Source: Tardiphaga sp. (GTDB taxonomy: Bacteria; Pseudomonadota; Alphaproteobacteria; Rhizobiales; Xanthobacteraceae). Taken from it: a DNA stretch of 12,906 bases. Location: contig JACMOT010000527.1 of the NCBI GenBank assembly GCA_014377915.1, forward strand, positions 1 to 12,906, given 5' to 3'. Numbering within the stretch: the stretch's first letter is position 1; every line of letters begins with the position of its first letter. Both the position numbers and the translations under genes were made by a program. The notes beneath the pieces are model-generated. The model saw only the letters and a list, made by a program, of their open reading frames with translations, was not told the origin of the DNA and searched no databases. Of the stretch, positions 1 to 5,471 are shown in pieces.

Positions 1-193
1 CCGGGGGGGGCATCCCCCCGCGGGGGCCGCCGCGGAAGGCGATGAGGGGTTAACGAGCGTCCGTGCCCCGGACGCGGAGCACTGCGCCCCCGCAAGGAGG
101 TGTAGTGCCCCGCGGGGCCGGGACCGCCACGAACACAGCGCTTCGTGCCGCGTCGCGTCCGGGACACCAATGTTCATCTTAACGGCTCAGGTC
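1..193. repeat. Gene-free edge with nested palindromic intergenic repeat
   Basis: I see no convincing coding region here. The stretch is made of GC-rich inverted repeats. Bases 3-10 and 14-19 form a G-run/C-run hairpin. The 14-mer at 63-76 (GTGCCCCGGACGCG) is matched in inverted orientation at 154-167 with one mismatch. Inside it, 79-91 pairs with 96-108 (12 of 13 positions, counting G-U pairs) around a GCAA tetraloop, and 108-117 is a perfect CCCCGCGGGG palindrome. From memory, repeats opening with GTGCCCCGGACGCG-like arms are common between genes in Bradyrhizobium and relatives; that is recall, not a search. Lying just past the stop of the DUF2147 gene, the structure could end its transcription, but there is no T-run. 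Confidence 0.6.
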
Positions 194-634
194 CTACCGC
201 CCGATGCGGGTCCAGTTCTCGCCGCCGCAGAACGCTCCGACGCAGCCTTCGACCCGGAGCGTGTCAGGGCCGGCCACGGCGACGTTGCTGACATAGGTCT
301 TGCCGTCATCGGCATTGTAGATCTGGCCTGACCATTTGTTCGGTCCGACCTGCCGCATGTCAATGAAAAGACCGAGGCCGATGATGGGGCGCGTCGCGCG
401 GGCGGGATCGGGATTCTTGTCGTCGATCGGCGGCTTGCCGGTCTTGGGGTCGATCTTCTCGCGCAACGACATCACGGTGGCGCACAGGCTGCCGCCGCAT
501 TTGCTGACCCGAACCCGGGCATCGCCAGCCTGGGTCTCCCAGATGCCGGTGGGCTCGCCGGACTGCGCCGTGGCGGCGGGGCCGGCCAGCAGCACACCAA
601 GTGTCGCGATCATCACGGCAAATCTGAACTTCAT
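194..634 (-). CDS. Secreted DUF2147 family protein
   Basis: This is a 146-residue protein of the DUF2147 family (COG4731), small exported proteins of unknown function common in proteobacteria. Residues 1-24 form a signal peptide: MKFRF, a hydrophobic core, then a likely cleavage after AATA-Q. The mature part opens with GIWET and ends with the family-typical stretch around YNADDGKTY (106-114) and LRVEGC (126-131). Four cysteines sit in two pairs, C46/C51 and C131/C136, and could form disulfides in the periplasm. The start is supported by a GAGGA ribosome binding site about 8 bases upstream on the minus strand. The next gene upstream on the same strand is the GNAT gene, with a 99-base gap, so this gene probably has its own promoter. 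Family assignment is firm; the function is unknown. Confidence 0.85.
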   Translation of the reverse strand: MKFRFAVMIATLGVLLAGPAATAQSGEPTGIWETQAGDARVRVSKCGGSLCATVMSLREKIDPKTGKPPIDDKNPDPARATRPIIGLGLFIDMRQVGPNKWSGQIYNADDGKTYVSNVAVAGPDTLRVEGCVGAFCGGENWTRIGR

Positions 635-717
635 GTATTTTTCCTCAAGATGGCGGCCTGCATACCAAGAAATCGGATTTGTGCAATGCCGGATCGGGTT
701 TTCAATCGCGCGACCCG

Positions 718-733
718 GCCGTCATTCGACGGC
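718..733 (-). terminator. Short perfect hairpin after the GNAT gene
   Basis: GCCGTC (718-723) and GACGGC (728-733) form a six-base stem with a four-base loop directly behind the stop codon of the acetyltransferase gene on the minus strand. No T-run follows, so it is at best a weak terminator or an RNA 3'-end stabiliser. The rest of the 635-733 gap should hold the promoter of the DUF2147 gene; no clear -35/-10 pair is visible. Confidence 0.35.
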
Positions 734-1255
734 TCACCACGGCAGGCCGCACAGATCGATCTCGCCCTCATGCGGTGCCCGCTTCAGATAGGACACCAAC
801 GGCAGCAACGCGTCAAAACGCACCCGTTGGCCGCGCTGTTGCGCGAAAACCTCACCGGCAAACGGCTTCCAGCTGCGGGCGGTGTAGAAATCCGCATTGT
901 GTTGTCTGCAGAACAGCAGGGCAAAATCGGTGGCACGCTCGTCCTTCAGCGTCTGCAGCGCGGCGTTGAGCGCCACGCTGGCGAAGCCGCGGCGTCGGAA
1001 GTCCGGATGGGTCGCAACCCCGCCTATGCCGCCGATGCGGATCGGACGATCCTTCCAGACGCCCTCGCGGCGGCAGATGCCGACGTGACAGACCGGCTGT
1101 TCGTCGGCCAGCACGATCACCCGCAATTCGGCGCGGGCATATTCGATGCGGTCGGTGGTGCGTTTTTCCGCGGCCTGCGGCCAAACCCGTTCGAACAGCG
1201 GCTGCACCATGGGCCATGATGCCTCCCCCGTCAGAATTTCGATCTCGATGTTCAT
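734..1255 (-). CDS. GNAT family N-acetyltransferase
   Basis: A 173-residue acetyl-CoA-dependent N-acetyltransferase of the GNAT superfamily. The acetyl-CoA binding motif A is visible at about residues 75-95: IGGIGGVATHPDFRRRGFAS, with the R-x-x-G-x-A pyrophosphate loop at R87-A92. The strand before it (VCHVGICRR) and the segment after it (ALLFCRQHNADFYTARSWKPF) fit the usual GNAT order, including the late aromatic residues of motif B. The C-terminal IDLCGLPW and the GIGGVATHP motif recall aminoglycoside 2'-N-acetyltransferase-like members, but the substrate cannot be told and no resistance role should be assumed. It lies divergent from sodB and upstream of the DUF2147 gene. The ATG chosen is the first in the frame that keeps the whole fold; its Shine-Dalgarno match is weak. 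Confidence 0.8.
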   Translation of the reverse strand: MNIEIEILTGEASWPMVQPLFERVWPQAAEKRTTDRIEYARAELRVIVLADEQPVCHVGICRREGVWKDRPIRIGGIGGVATHPDFRRRGFASVALNAALQTLKDERATDFALLFCRQHNADFYTARSWKPFAGEVFAQQRGQRVRFDALLPLVSYLKRAPHEGEIDLCGLPW

Positions 1256-1348
1256 TTTGCCCGGTACCCCTGCGCGCTTTGCCCTGTCCTATAGAGCGAC
1301 ATGGCTCCGCGGCATAATTCCGCGCGAAGGGGAGTATTTAACAACCAT

Positions 1349-1373
1349 GGAACCTTCTATAAGGGGTTCCGTT
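1349..1373 (+). promoter_or_regulatory. Candidate sigma-EcfG (general stress) promoter of sodB
   Basis: GGAAC at 1349-1353 is followed, after a 16-base spacer, by CGTT at 1370-1373. This equals the alphaproteobacterial EcfG/PhyR general stress promoter consensus (GGAAC, 16-18 bases, CGTT). It sits about 39 bases before the sodB start, so a transcript starting near 1380 would have a leader of about 30 bases. The same bases also form an imperfect palindrome, GGAACC (1349-1354) against GGTTCC (1365-1370), which could instead be an operator. The consensus match is seen; stress control of sodB is inference. Confidence 0.6.
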
Positions 1374-1411
1374 AGACCTACGTCTCCCATCATTTTTGTG
1401 GACCATCACCG

Positions 1412-2014
1412 ATGACCTTCACGCTTCCCAATCTGCCTTACGCCTATGACGCGCTTGCGCCCCATATGTCGAAGGAAACGCTGGAATTTCATCACGATAA
1501 GCACCATCAGGCTTATGTGACGAACGGCAATAACCTGCTCAAGGGCACGGAATTCGAGGGCAAGTCCCTTGAGGAAATCGTCAAGGGCTCGTTCGGCAAG
1601 AATGCGCCGTTGTTCAACAATGCGGGCCAGCACTATAATCACCTGCACTTCTGGAACTGGATGAAGCCGAATGGCGGCGGCGACAAGCTGCCCGGCCGTC
1701 TCGAGAAGAAGATCACCGAGGATCTCGGCGGTCTCGAAAAGTTCAAGACCGACTTCGCCGCCGCCGGCGTCGGCCAGTTCGGCTCCGGCTGGGCCTGGCT
1801 GTCGGTCAAGAATGGCAAGCTGGAAATCTCCAAGACCGCGAACGGCGAAAGCCCGCTGGTCCATGGCGCCACGCCGATCCTCGGCGTCGACGTCTGGGAG
1901 CACTCCTACTACATCGATTACCGCAACCGCCGCCCGGACTATTTGAAGGCGTTCGTCGATCATCTCGTGAACTGGGAATATGTCGACGAGCAGCTCGGCA
2001 AGGCCGGCGTGTAA
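1412..2014 (+). CDS. sodB: Superoxide dismutase, Fe-type (Fe/Mn family)
   Basis: A 200-residue cytoplasmic superoxide dismutase that converts superoxide to oxygen and hydrogen peroxide. By alignment from memory to E. coli FeSOD, the metal ligands are H27 (in EFHHDKHH), H77 (in AGQHYNH), D160 and H164 (in DVWEHSYYIDY). The second-sphere glutamine is Q73, the FeSOD position, and the spot where MnSOD carries its glutamine (TANQDSPL in E. coli) is G145-region TANGESPL here. This favours iron over manganese, though cambialistic use is possible. There is no signal peptide and the length is normal for the family. The gene is monocistronic by appearance: a candidate stress promoter upstream and a hairpin terminator downstream. 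The Shine-Dalgarno (GTGGA near 1395-1399) is modest. Confidence 0.95.
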   Translation: MTFTLPNLPYAYDALAPHMSKETLEFHHDKHHQAYVTNGNNLLKGTEFEGKSLEEIVKGSFGKNAPLFNNAGQHYNHLHFWNWMKPNGGGDKLPGRLEKKITEDLGGLEKFKTDFAAAGVGQFGSGWAWLSVKNGKLEISKTANGESPLVHGATPILGVDVWEHSYYIDYRNRRPDYLKAFVDHLVNWEYVDEQLGKAGV

Positions 2015-2036
2015 GCGTCGTCTTTGATTGAATAAG

Positions 2037-2070
2037 AAGGGCGGTGGCGCAAGCTGCCGCCCTTTCGTTT
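2037..2070 (+). terminator. Rho-independent terminator of sodB
   Basis: AAGGGCGG (2037-2044) pairs perfectly with CCGCCCTT (2057-2064), and the inner bases can extend the stem. It is followed by TCGTTTG, a short T-rich tail. It begins 22 bases after the sodB stop, the expected place for a terminator. Confidence 0.75.
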
Positions 2071-2093
2071 GTAATGTACGATGATGCGAGTGG

Positions 2094-2247
2094 CTTCCCT
2101 CCCCCTTGTGGGGAGGGTCGGCCGAACGAGGCGATGCGGAGCATCGCTGGAGTGGAGGCCGGGGTGGGGGTGCCGCGGGCTCGGCGTGCGTGGCACCCCA
2201 CCCGACCGGCCTTCGGCCGGCCACCCTCCCCACAAGGGGGAGGGAAG
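2094..2247. repeat. 154-bp composite palindromic intergenic repeat
   Basis: Perfect 25-base inverted terminal arms lie at 2094-2118 and 2223-2247; each arm is itself a hairpin (CCCTCCCC against GGGGAGGG). Nested inside are GCGATGC-GGA-GCATCGC (2131-2147), CCGGCC-TTC-GGCCGG (2206-2220) and a longer imperfect pair (2157-2174 with 2192-2211). Repeats with CTCCCCCTTGTGGGGAGGG arms are, from memory, very common between genes in Bradyrhizobium, Rhodopseudomonas and Methylobacterium-like genomes, and they create false reading frames on both strands. No transposase is present, so if mobile it would move in trans. It fills the gap between the sodB terminator and crcB. Confidence 0.85.
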
Positions 2248-2257
2248 AGGACGGAGC

Positions 2258-2635
2258 ATGCTGAATTACATCCTGGTCTTTATAGGCGGCGGCCTCGGCG
2301 CGACGTTGCGTCATACCGTCAATGTCAGCTGCGCGCGCTGCCTCGGCACCGCCTTTCCGTGGGGCACCTTCATCATCAACATCACCGGCTCGACCGTGAT
2401 GGGCCTGATCGCCGGCTACCTCGCCTTCAAGGGGCAGGCCTCGCAGCCGTGGCGGCTGTTTCTGATGACCGGTATCCTTGGCGGCTACACCACGTTTTCG
2501 GCATTCTCGCTGGATGCGGCGCTGCTCTATGAGCGTGGCGAACTCGGTCTGGCGCTGGCCTATGTGTTGGGCTCGGTGGTGTTGTCCGTCGTCGGGCTGT
2601 TCGCAGGGCTGGCACTGGTCCGGCATTTCGCCTGA
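2258..2635 (+). CDS. crcB: Fluoride ion channel CrcB (Fluc)
   Basis: A 125-residue inner-membrane protein of the CrcB/Fluc family, which works as a dual-topology dimer and exports fluoride. Seen in the sequence are GGGLGATLRH (10-19), WGTFIINITGS (35-45) with pore asparagine N41, and TGILGGYTTFSAFSLDA (71-87). The latter holds the GGYTT sodium-site segment and the phenylalanines F80 and F83 that line the pore in the family. Four hydrophobic spans are evident. The frame is open further upstream, but those residues are translated repeat DNA, so the ATG after the repeat is chosen. Its Shine-Dalgarno AGAGGA (2246-2251) overlaps the last two bases of the repeat. No fluoride riboswitch is recognisable before it. 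Its own promoter is not evident; read-through from sodB is possible. Confidence 0.92.
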   Translation: MLNYILVFIGGGLGATLRHTVNVSCARCLGTAFPWGTFIINITGSTVMGLIAGYLAFKGQASQPWRLFLMTGILGGYTTFSAFSLDAALLYERGELGLALAYVLGSVVLSVVGLFAGLALVRHFA

Positions 2636-2656
2636 GCCGGGCGTTGCACCGGGGTA

Positions 2657-2671
2657 TGTTATAATATAACA
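2657..2671 (+). promoter_or_regulatory. Zur-type operator overlapping a -10 box
   Basis: TGTTATAATATAACA is a perfect 15-base palindrome centred on A2664. It equals the core of the E. coli-type Zur box (TGTTATA-N-TATAACA), bound by the zinc-loaded Fur-family repressor Zur. It contains TATAAT (2660-2665), a perfect -10 hexamer, so bound Zur would block RNA polymerase directly. No good -35 is seen at 17 bases; TTGCAC (2644-2649) lies 15 bases before TATAAC (2665-2670). It stands 52 bases before the first gene of the zinc operon. The motif is seen, and its link to zinc uptake genes downstream makes the Zur reading strong. Confidence 0.85.
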
Positions 2672-2681
2672 GTTTCCACAG

Positions 2682-2698
2682 GGCGGCGTCGGGCCGCC
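2682..2698 (+). other. Leader hairpin of the zinc operon
   Basis: GGCGGC (2682-2687) and GCCGCC (2693-2698) form a six-base stem with a five-base loop in the predicted 5' leader, between the Zur-like operator and the first start codon. The following bases (TGATCTGTTTG) are only mildly T-rich, so a terminator or attenuator role is doubtful. Confidence 0.3.
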
Positions 2699-2723
2699 TG
2701 ATCTGTTTGCCCGGACCCCGCCG

Positions 2724-2900
2724 ATGGCGCATTCGCACGACCACCCGCATCCCCATGGTCACAGCCATGGTCCGGCCTCCCCGCATCCGGCCCAGCCGGC
2801 GCCATGGTCGATCCTGCGTATGGCCCTGCTCGGGCGGCTGGCGGCGGCCCTGGCGCTCAGCGCGGGCCTGTGGGCGATCGTTTTGATGGCGATGCGCTGA
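2724..2900 (+). CDS. Small His-rich single-span membrane protein, first gene of the zinc operon
   Basis: A 58-residue open frame I do not recognise as a named family. Eight of the first 21 residues are histidine, mostly alternating (MAHSHDHPHPHGHSHG, then H21), followed by a Pro/Ala linker and one hydrophobic span at about residues 39-57, ending in R58. R32 and R38 before the span make an N-in topology slightly favoured, but R58 blurs this. It is real by context: it is the first ATG after a Zur-type operator, upstream in-frame sequence is closed by a TAA at 2667-2669, and its TGA shares one base with the ATG of the ABC ATPase (TGATG). The Shine-Dalgarno is poor. A metal-binding role, such as a zinc reservoir or an accessory subunit of the transporter, is inference. 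Confidence 0.72.
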   Translation: MAHSHDHPHPHGHSHGPASPHPAQPAPWSILRMALLGRLAAALALSAGLWAIVLMAMR

Positions 2901-3658
2901 TGGTCGCCCAATTGACCTTCTCCGACGTGACGCTGGGCTATGACCGCCATCCGGCGGTGCATCATCTCAATGGCGAGATCGCCGCGGGCTCCCTGCTGGC
3001 GATTGTCGGCCCCAATGGCGCCGGCAAGTCGACGCTGTTCCGCGGCATCGTCGGCATCCTGAAGCCGCTCGCTGGCTCGATCGGGCTCGGCGACCTGAAG
3101 CCGCGTGAAATCGCCTATCTGCCGCAGAGCGTCGATATCGATCGGACGTTTCCGATCTCGGTGTTCGATTTCGTCGGCACCGGGCTGTGGCGCTCCACCG
3201 GCCTGTTCGGCGGGCTTGGTCGCAAGGCGCAGGGCCAGATCGCCAACGCGCTCGCTTCCGTCGGTCTCAATGGCTTCGAGAACCGTACCATCGGCACGCT
3301 GTCCGGTGGCCAGATGCAACGCATGCTGTTCGCGCGGGTGCTGCTGCAGGACGCCCGCGTCATCGTGCTCGACGAGCCATTCAACGCCATCGACGCCAAG
3401 ACCTCGGCCGATCTGATCGGGCTGGTCCGGCACTGGCACGCCGAGCAGCGCACCGTACTGGCCGCGCTGCACGACATGGATCTGGTGCGCGCCAATTTTC
3501 CCGAGACCCTGCTACTGGCGCGCGGCGCCGTGGCCTGGGGCGCGACCGCGCAGGTGCTGACGAGTGAGAACCTGCGGCAGGCGCGGCGGATGTGCGAGGC
3601 CTTCGACGACGGCGCCGGCGCCTGTGTCGTCGACACGGCGCGACCGCGGGCGGCATGA
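2900..3658 (+). CDS. znuC: Zinc ABC transporter ATP-binding protein (ZnuC/AztA type)
   Basis: The 252-residue ATPase that powers zinc uptake through the permease encoded next. Motifs in order: Walker A GPNGAGKST (37-45), Q-loop glutamine in LPQ (Q76), ABC signature LSGGQ (134-138), Walker B VIVLDEP (154-160) and the switch histidine H191 in ALHDMD. The opening GYDRHPAVHHL and the motif DIDRTFPISV (79-88) are typical of cluster 9 metal transporter ATPases. The start used overlaps the stop of the small His-rich gene by one base. The frame is open for 32 more codons upstream, but that stretch reads the His-rich gene out of frame. The companion binding protein resembles AztC, so aztA may be the better name. 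Length is normal and all catalytic motifs are intact. Confidence 0.9.
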   Translation: MVAQLTFSDVTLGYDRHPAVHHLNGEIAAGSLLAIVGPNGAGKSTLFRGIVGILKPLAGSIGLGDLKPREIAYLPQSVDIDRTFPISVFDFVGTGLWRSTGLFGGLGRKAQGQIANALASVGLNGFENRTIGTLSGGQMQRMLFARVLLQDARVIVLDEPFNAIDAKTSADLIGLVRHWHAEQRTVLAALHDMDLVRANFPETLLLARGAVAWGATAQVLTSENLRQARRMCEAFDDGAGACVVDTARPRAA

Positions 3659-3662
3659 GCCC

Positions 3663-4532
3663 ATGATCTACGACGCGCTGGTGGCGCCCTTCACCGATTT
3701 CGAATTCATGCGCCGTGCGCTGGCCGGCGTGGTCGCGCTGGCGTTGGGCGGCGCCCCGATCGGCGTGTTTTTGATGCTGCGGCGGATGAGCCTCGTGGGC
3801 GACGCGATGGCGCATGCGATCCTGCCCGGCGCCGCGGTGGGCTTCTTGTTCTCGGGTCTCAATCTGTTCGCCATGACCTTTGGCGGGCTGATCGCCGGCT
3901 TCTCGGTGGCCTTGCTGGCAGGCCTCGTCTCGCGCGTCACCGAGATCAAGGAAGACGCCTCGCTGGCGGCGTTCTACCTGGTGTCGCTGGCGCTCGGCGT
4001 CACCATCGTCTCGATGCGCGGCACCAATATCGACCTGCTCCACGTGCTGTTCGGCAACATCCTGGCGATGGATGACCAGACCCTGCTGGTGATCGCCTTC
4101 AACGCGACGATCACATTGATCATGCTGGCCATCATCTATCGGCCGCTGGTGATCGAATGCGTCGATCCGGTCTTCCTGCGCACGGTGAGCCGCGCCGGTG
4201 CGCCCGCGCATCTGGTGTTTCTGGCGCTGGTGGTGCTCAACCTCGTCAACGGCTTTCACGCGCTCGGCACGCTGCTGGCGGTGGGGCTGATGGTGCTGCC
4301 GGCGGGGATCGCGCGGTTCTGGTCGCGCGACATCACCGGGATGATGATGATCGCGGTAGCGAGCGCGATGGCCTCCGGCTATTTCGGGCTGGTGCTGTCG
4401 TTCCAGACCAAGGTGCCGTCGGGACCCGCGATCATTCTGATCGCGGCCGGGCTGTATGTGTTCTCGGTGCTGTTCGGCAATGTCCGCGGCCTGTTGCGGC
4501 AGTTGTTTCCCGGCCGGCATCTCGAAGCATGA
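3663..4532 (+). CDS. znuB: Zinc ABC transporter permease (ZnuB/AztB type)
   Basis: A 289-residue inner-membrane permease of the cluster 9 metal ABC transporter family (ABC-3, COG1108). About eight hydrophobic spans are visible. Family hallmarks include RRMSLVGDAMAHAILPGAAVGFL (about 41-63), here with the conserved D-A-x-A-H-A-x-L-P-G core, and the C-terminal TLLAVGLMVLPAGIARF. It forms the channel through which zinc delivered by the binding protein crosses the membrane. The ATG chosen lies four bases after the ATPase stop; the frame is open further upstream, but that stretch is out-of-frame ATPase sequence. An ATG at 3655 in another frame closes after three codons. Its stop overlaps the start of the binding protein gene by four bases (ATGA), indicating translational coupling. 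Confidence 0.9.
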   Translation: MIYDALVAPFTDFEFMRRALAGVVALALGGAPIGVFLMLRRMSLVGDAMAHAILPGAAVGFLFSGLNLFAMTFGGLIAGFSVALLAGLVSRVTEIKEDASLAAFYLVSLALGVTIVSMRGTNIDLLHVLFGNILAMDDQTLLVIAFNATITLIMLAIIYRPLVIECVDPVFLRTVSRAGAPAHLVFLALVVLNLVNGFHALGTLLAVGLMVLPAGIARFWSRDITGMMMIAVASAMASGYFGLVLSFQTKVPSGPAIILIAAGLYVFSVLFGNVRGLLRQLFPGRHLEA

Positions 4533-5416
4533 TCGGACAGTTCTTGCGGCAATTTTGTGTTGTTGGCCTGGTTGCGCTCGCGCTGATGGGTACCAAGCCG
4601 CTGTATGCGCAGGAGAAAGTCGACGTTGTCGCCAGCTTTTCGATTCTTGGCGATATTGTGAAAAACGTTGGCGGCGATCGCGTCAGCGTCACCACGCTGA
4701 TCGGGCCGAATGGCGATGCCCATGTCTTCACGCCGTCGCCGCTCGACGCCAAGAAGATCGCCGATGCGCGGCTGGTGGTGGTCAACGGCCTCGGCTTCGA
4801 GGGGTGGCTGCCGCGGCTGGTGAAATCCGCCGGCGGCACGGCCGTGATCGTCACCGCCACCCATGGGATCGCGCCGCGTGAACGGGATGCCCACGCCGAT
4901 CCGCATGCCTGGCAGTCGGTGATCAACGCCAAAATCTATGTCGCCAATATCCGCGCGGCGCTGGTCGCAGTCGATCCGGCCGGCGAGGCGGCCTACAAGG
5001 CTCATGCCGACGCCTATCTGGCGCGGCTTGATGTGCTCGATGGCGAGGTCCGGACGGCGATGGCCGCCATTTCCGAAGCCCGCCGCCAGGTAATCTCGAG
5101 CCATGACGCCTTCGGCTATTTCGCCGCCGCCTATGGCGTCACTTTCATCGCGCCGCAGGGTGTCTCCACCGAGGCCGAGCCCTCCGCCCGCGACATCGCC
5201 CGCATCATCACCCAGATCAAGGCGGCCAACATCCCCGCGGTTTTTCTCGAAAACACCAGTGACCCCCGTTTGATGCGCCGGATCAGCGCCGAGACCGGGG
5301 CGAAGATCGGCGGAACGCTGTATTCCGACAGCCTGACGCAGGAAAACGGCGACGCCCCCACTTACATTGATATGGTCAGGCACAATATAAAGGCGCTGAC
5401 GAGCGCGCTGAACTGA
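4529..5416 (+). CDS. znuA: Periplasmic zinc-binding protein (ZnuA/AztC type)
   Basis: A 295-residue cluster 9 solute-binding protein. Residues 1-28 are a signal peptide with a likely cut after LYA-Q. Predicted metal ligands are H65 (in GDAHVFTPSP), H126 (in ADPHAW), H192 (in SSHDAFGYF) and D267 (in LYSDSLT). A histidine at the third position, where manganese-binding relatives have glutamate, supports zinc. The long His-rich loop of enterobacterial ZnuA is missing; only H112, H122 and the ligand H126 lie in that region. The His3-Asp set and the spacings between the last three ligands (66 and 75 residues) match what I recall of Paracoccus AztC, so aztC may be the better name. The ATG overlaps the permease stop (ATGA). 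Confidence 0.9.
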   Translation: MIGQFLRQFCVVGLVALALMGTKPLYAQEKVDVVASFSILGDIVKNVGGDRVSVTTLIGPNGDAHVFTPSPLDAKKIADARLVVVNGLGFEGWLPRLVKSAGGTAVIVTATHGIAPRERDAHADPHAWQSVINAKIYVANIRAALVAVDPAGEAAYKAHADAYLARLDVLDGEVRTAMAAISEARRQVISSHDAFGYFAAAYGVTFIAPQGVSTEAEPSARDIARIITQIKAANIPAVFLENTSDPRLMRRISAETGAKIGGTLYSDSLTQENGDAPTYIDMVRHNIKALTSALN

Positions 5417-5420
5417 CTGG

Positions 5421-5438
5421 CGCAGGGCCACCCCTGCG
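5421..5438 (+). other. Intercistronic hairpin in the zinc operon
   Basis: CGCAGGG (5421-5427) and CCCTGCG (5432-5438) form a perfect seven-base stem with a CCAC loop, four bases after the stop of the binding protein gene. There is no T-run, so it is more likely an RNA stabiliser or processing signal that sets different expression for the transporter and the downstream pair than a full terminator. The 55-base gap is the only sizeable gap in the operon. Confidence 0.4.
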
Positions 5439-5471
5439 AATGGCGCTGCCAATATCCCCGCCGGAGTAATC

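Noticed and set aside
734..1255. Aminoglycoside resistance gene (AAC(2') type)
   Set aside because: Only local motif likeness; GNAT substrates cannot be assigned from this, so it is left as a general acetyltransferase.
2081..2257. N-terminal extension of crcB by 59 codons
   Set aside because: The extension is translated repeat DNA; CrcB proteins are about 125 residues and begin at the fold visible from the ATG at 2258.
2015..2257. Fluoride riboswitch upstream of crcB
   Set aside because: The gap is filled by the sodB terminator and the repeat; I could not find the riboswitch core.
1406..2626. Long minus-strand open frame of 406 codons opposite sodB and crcB
   Set aside because: It is antisense to two clearly conserved genes and passes through the palindromic repeat, whose translation gives the familiar SLPLVGRV and PPHKGEG artefacts.
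2804..2899. N-terminal extension of the zinc ABC ATPase
   Set aside because: It reads the small His-rich gene in another frame; the ATG at 2900 gives the standard ATPase start and a TGATG junction.
3381..4520. Minus-strand 379-codon frame opposite the zinc permease
   Set aside because: Low-complexity His/Gln/Arg composition typical of antisense to a GC-rich membrane protein gene; no recognisable domain.
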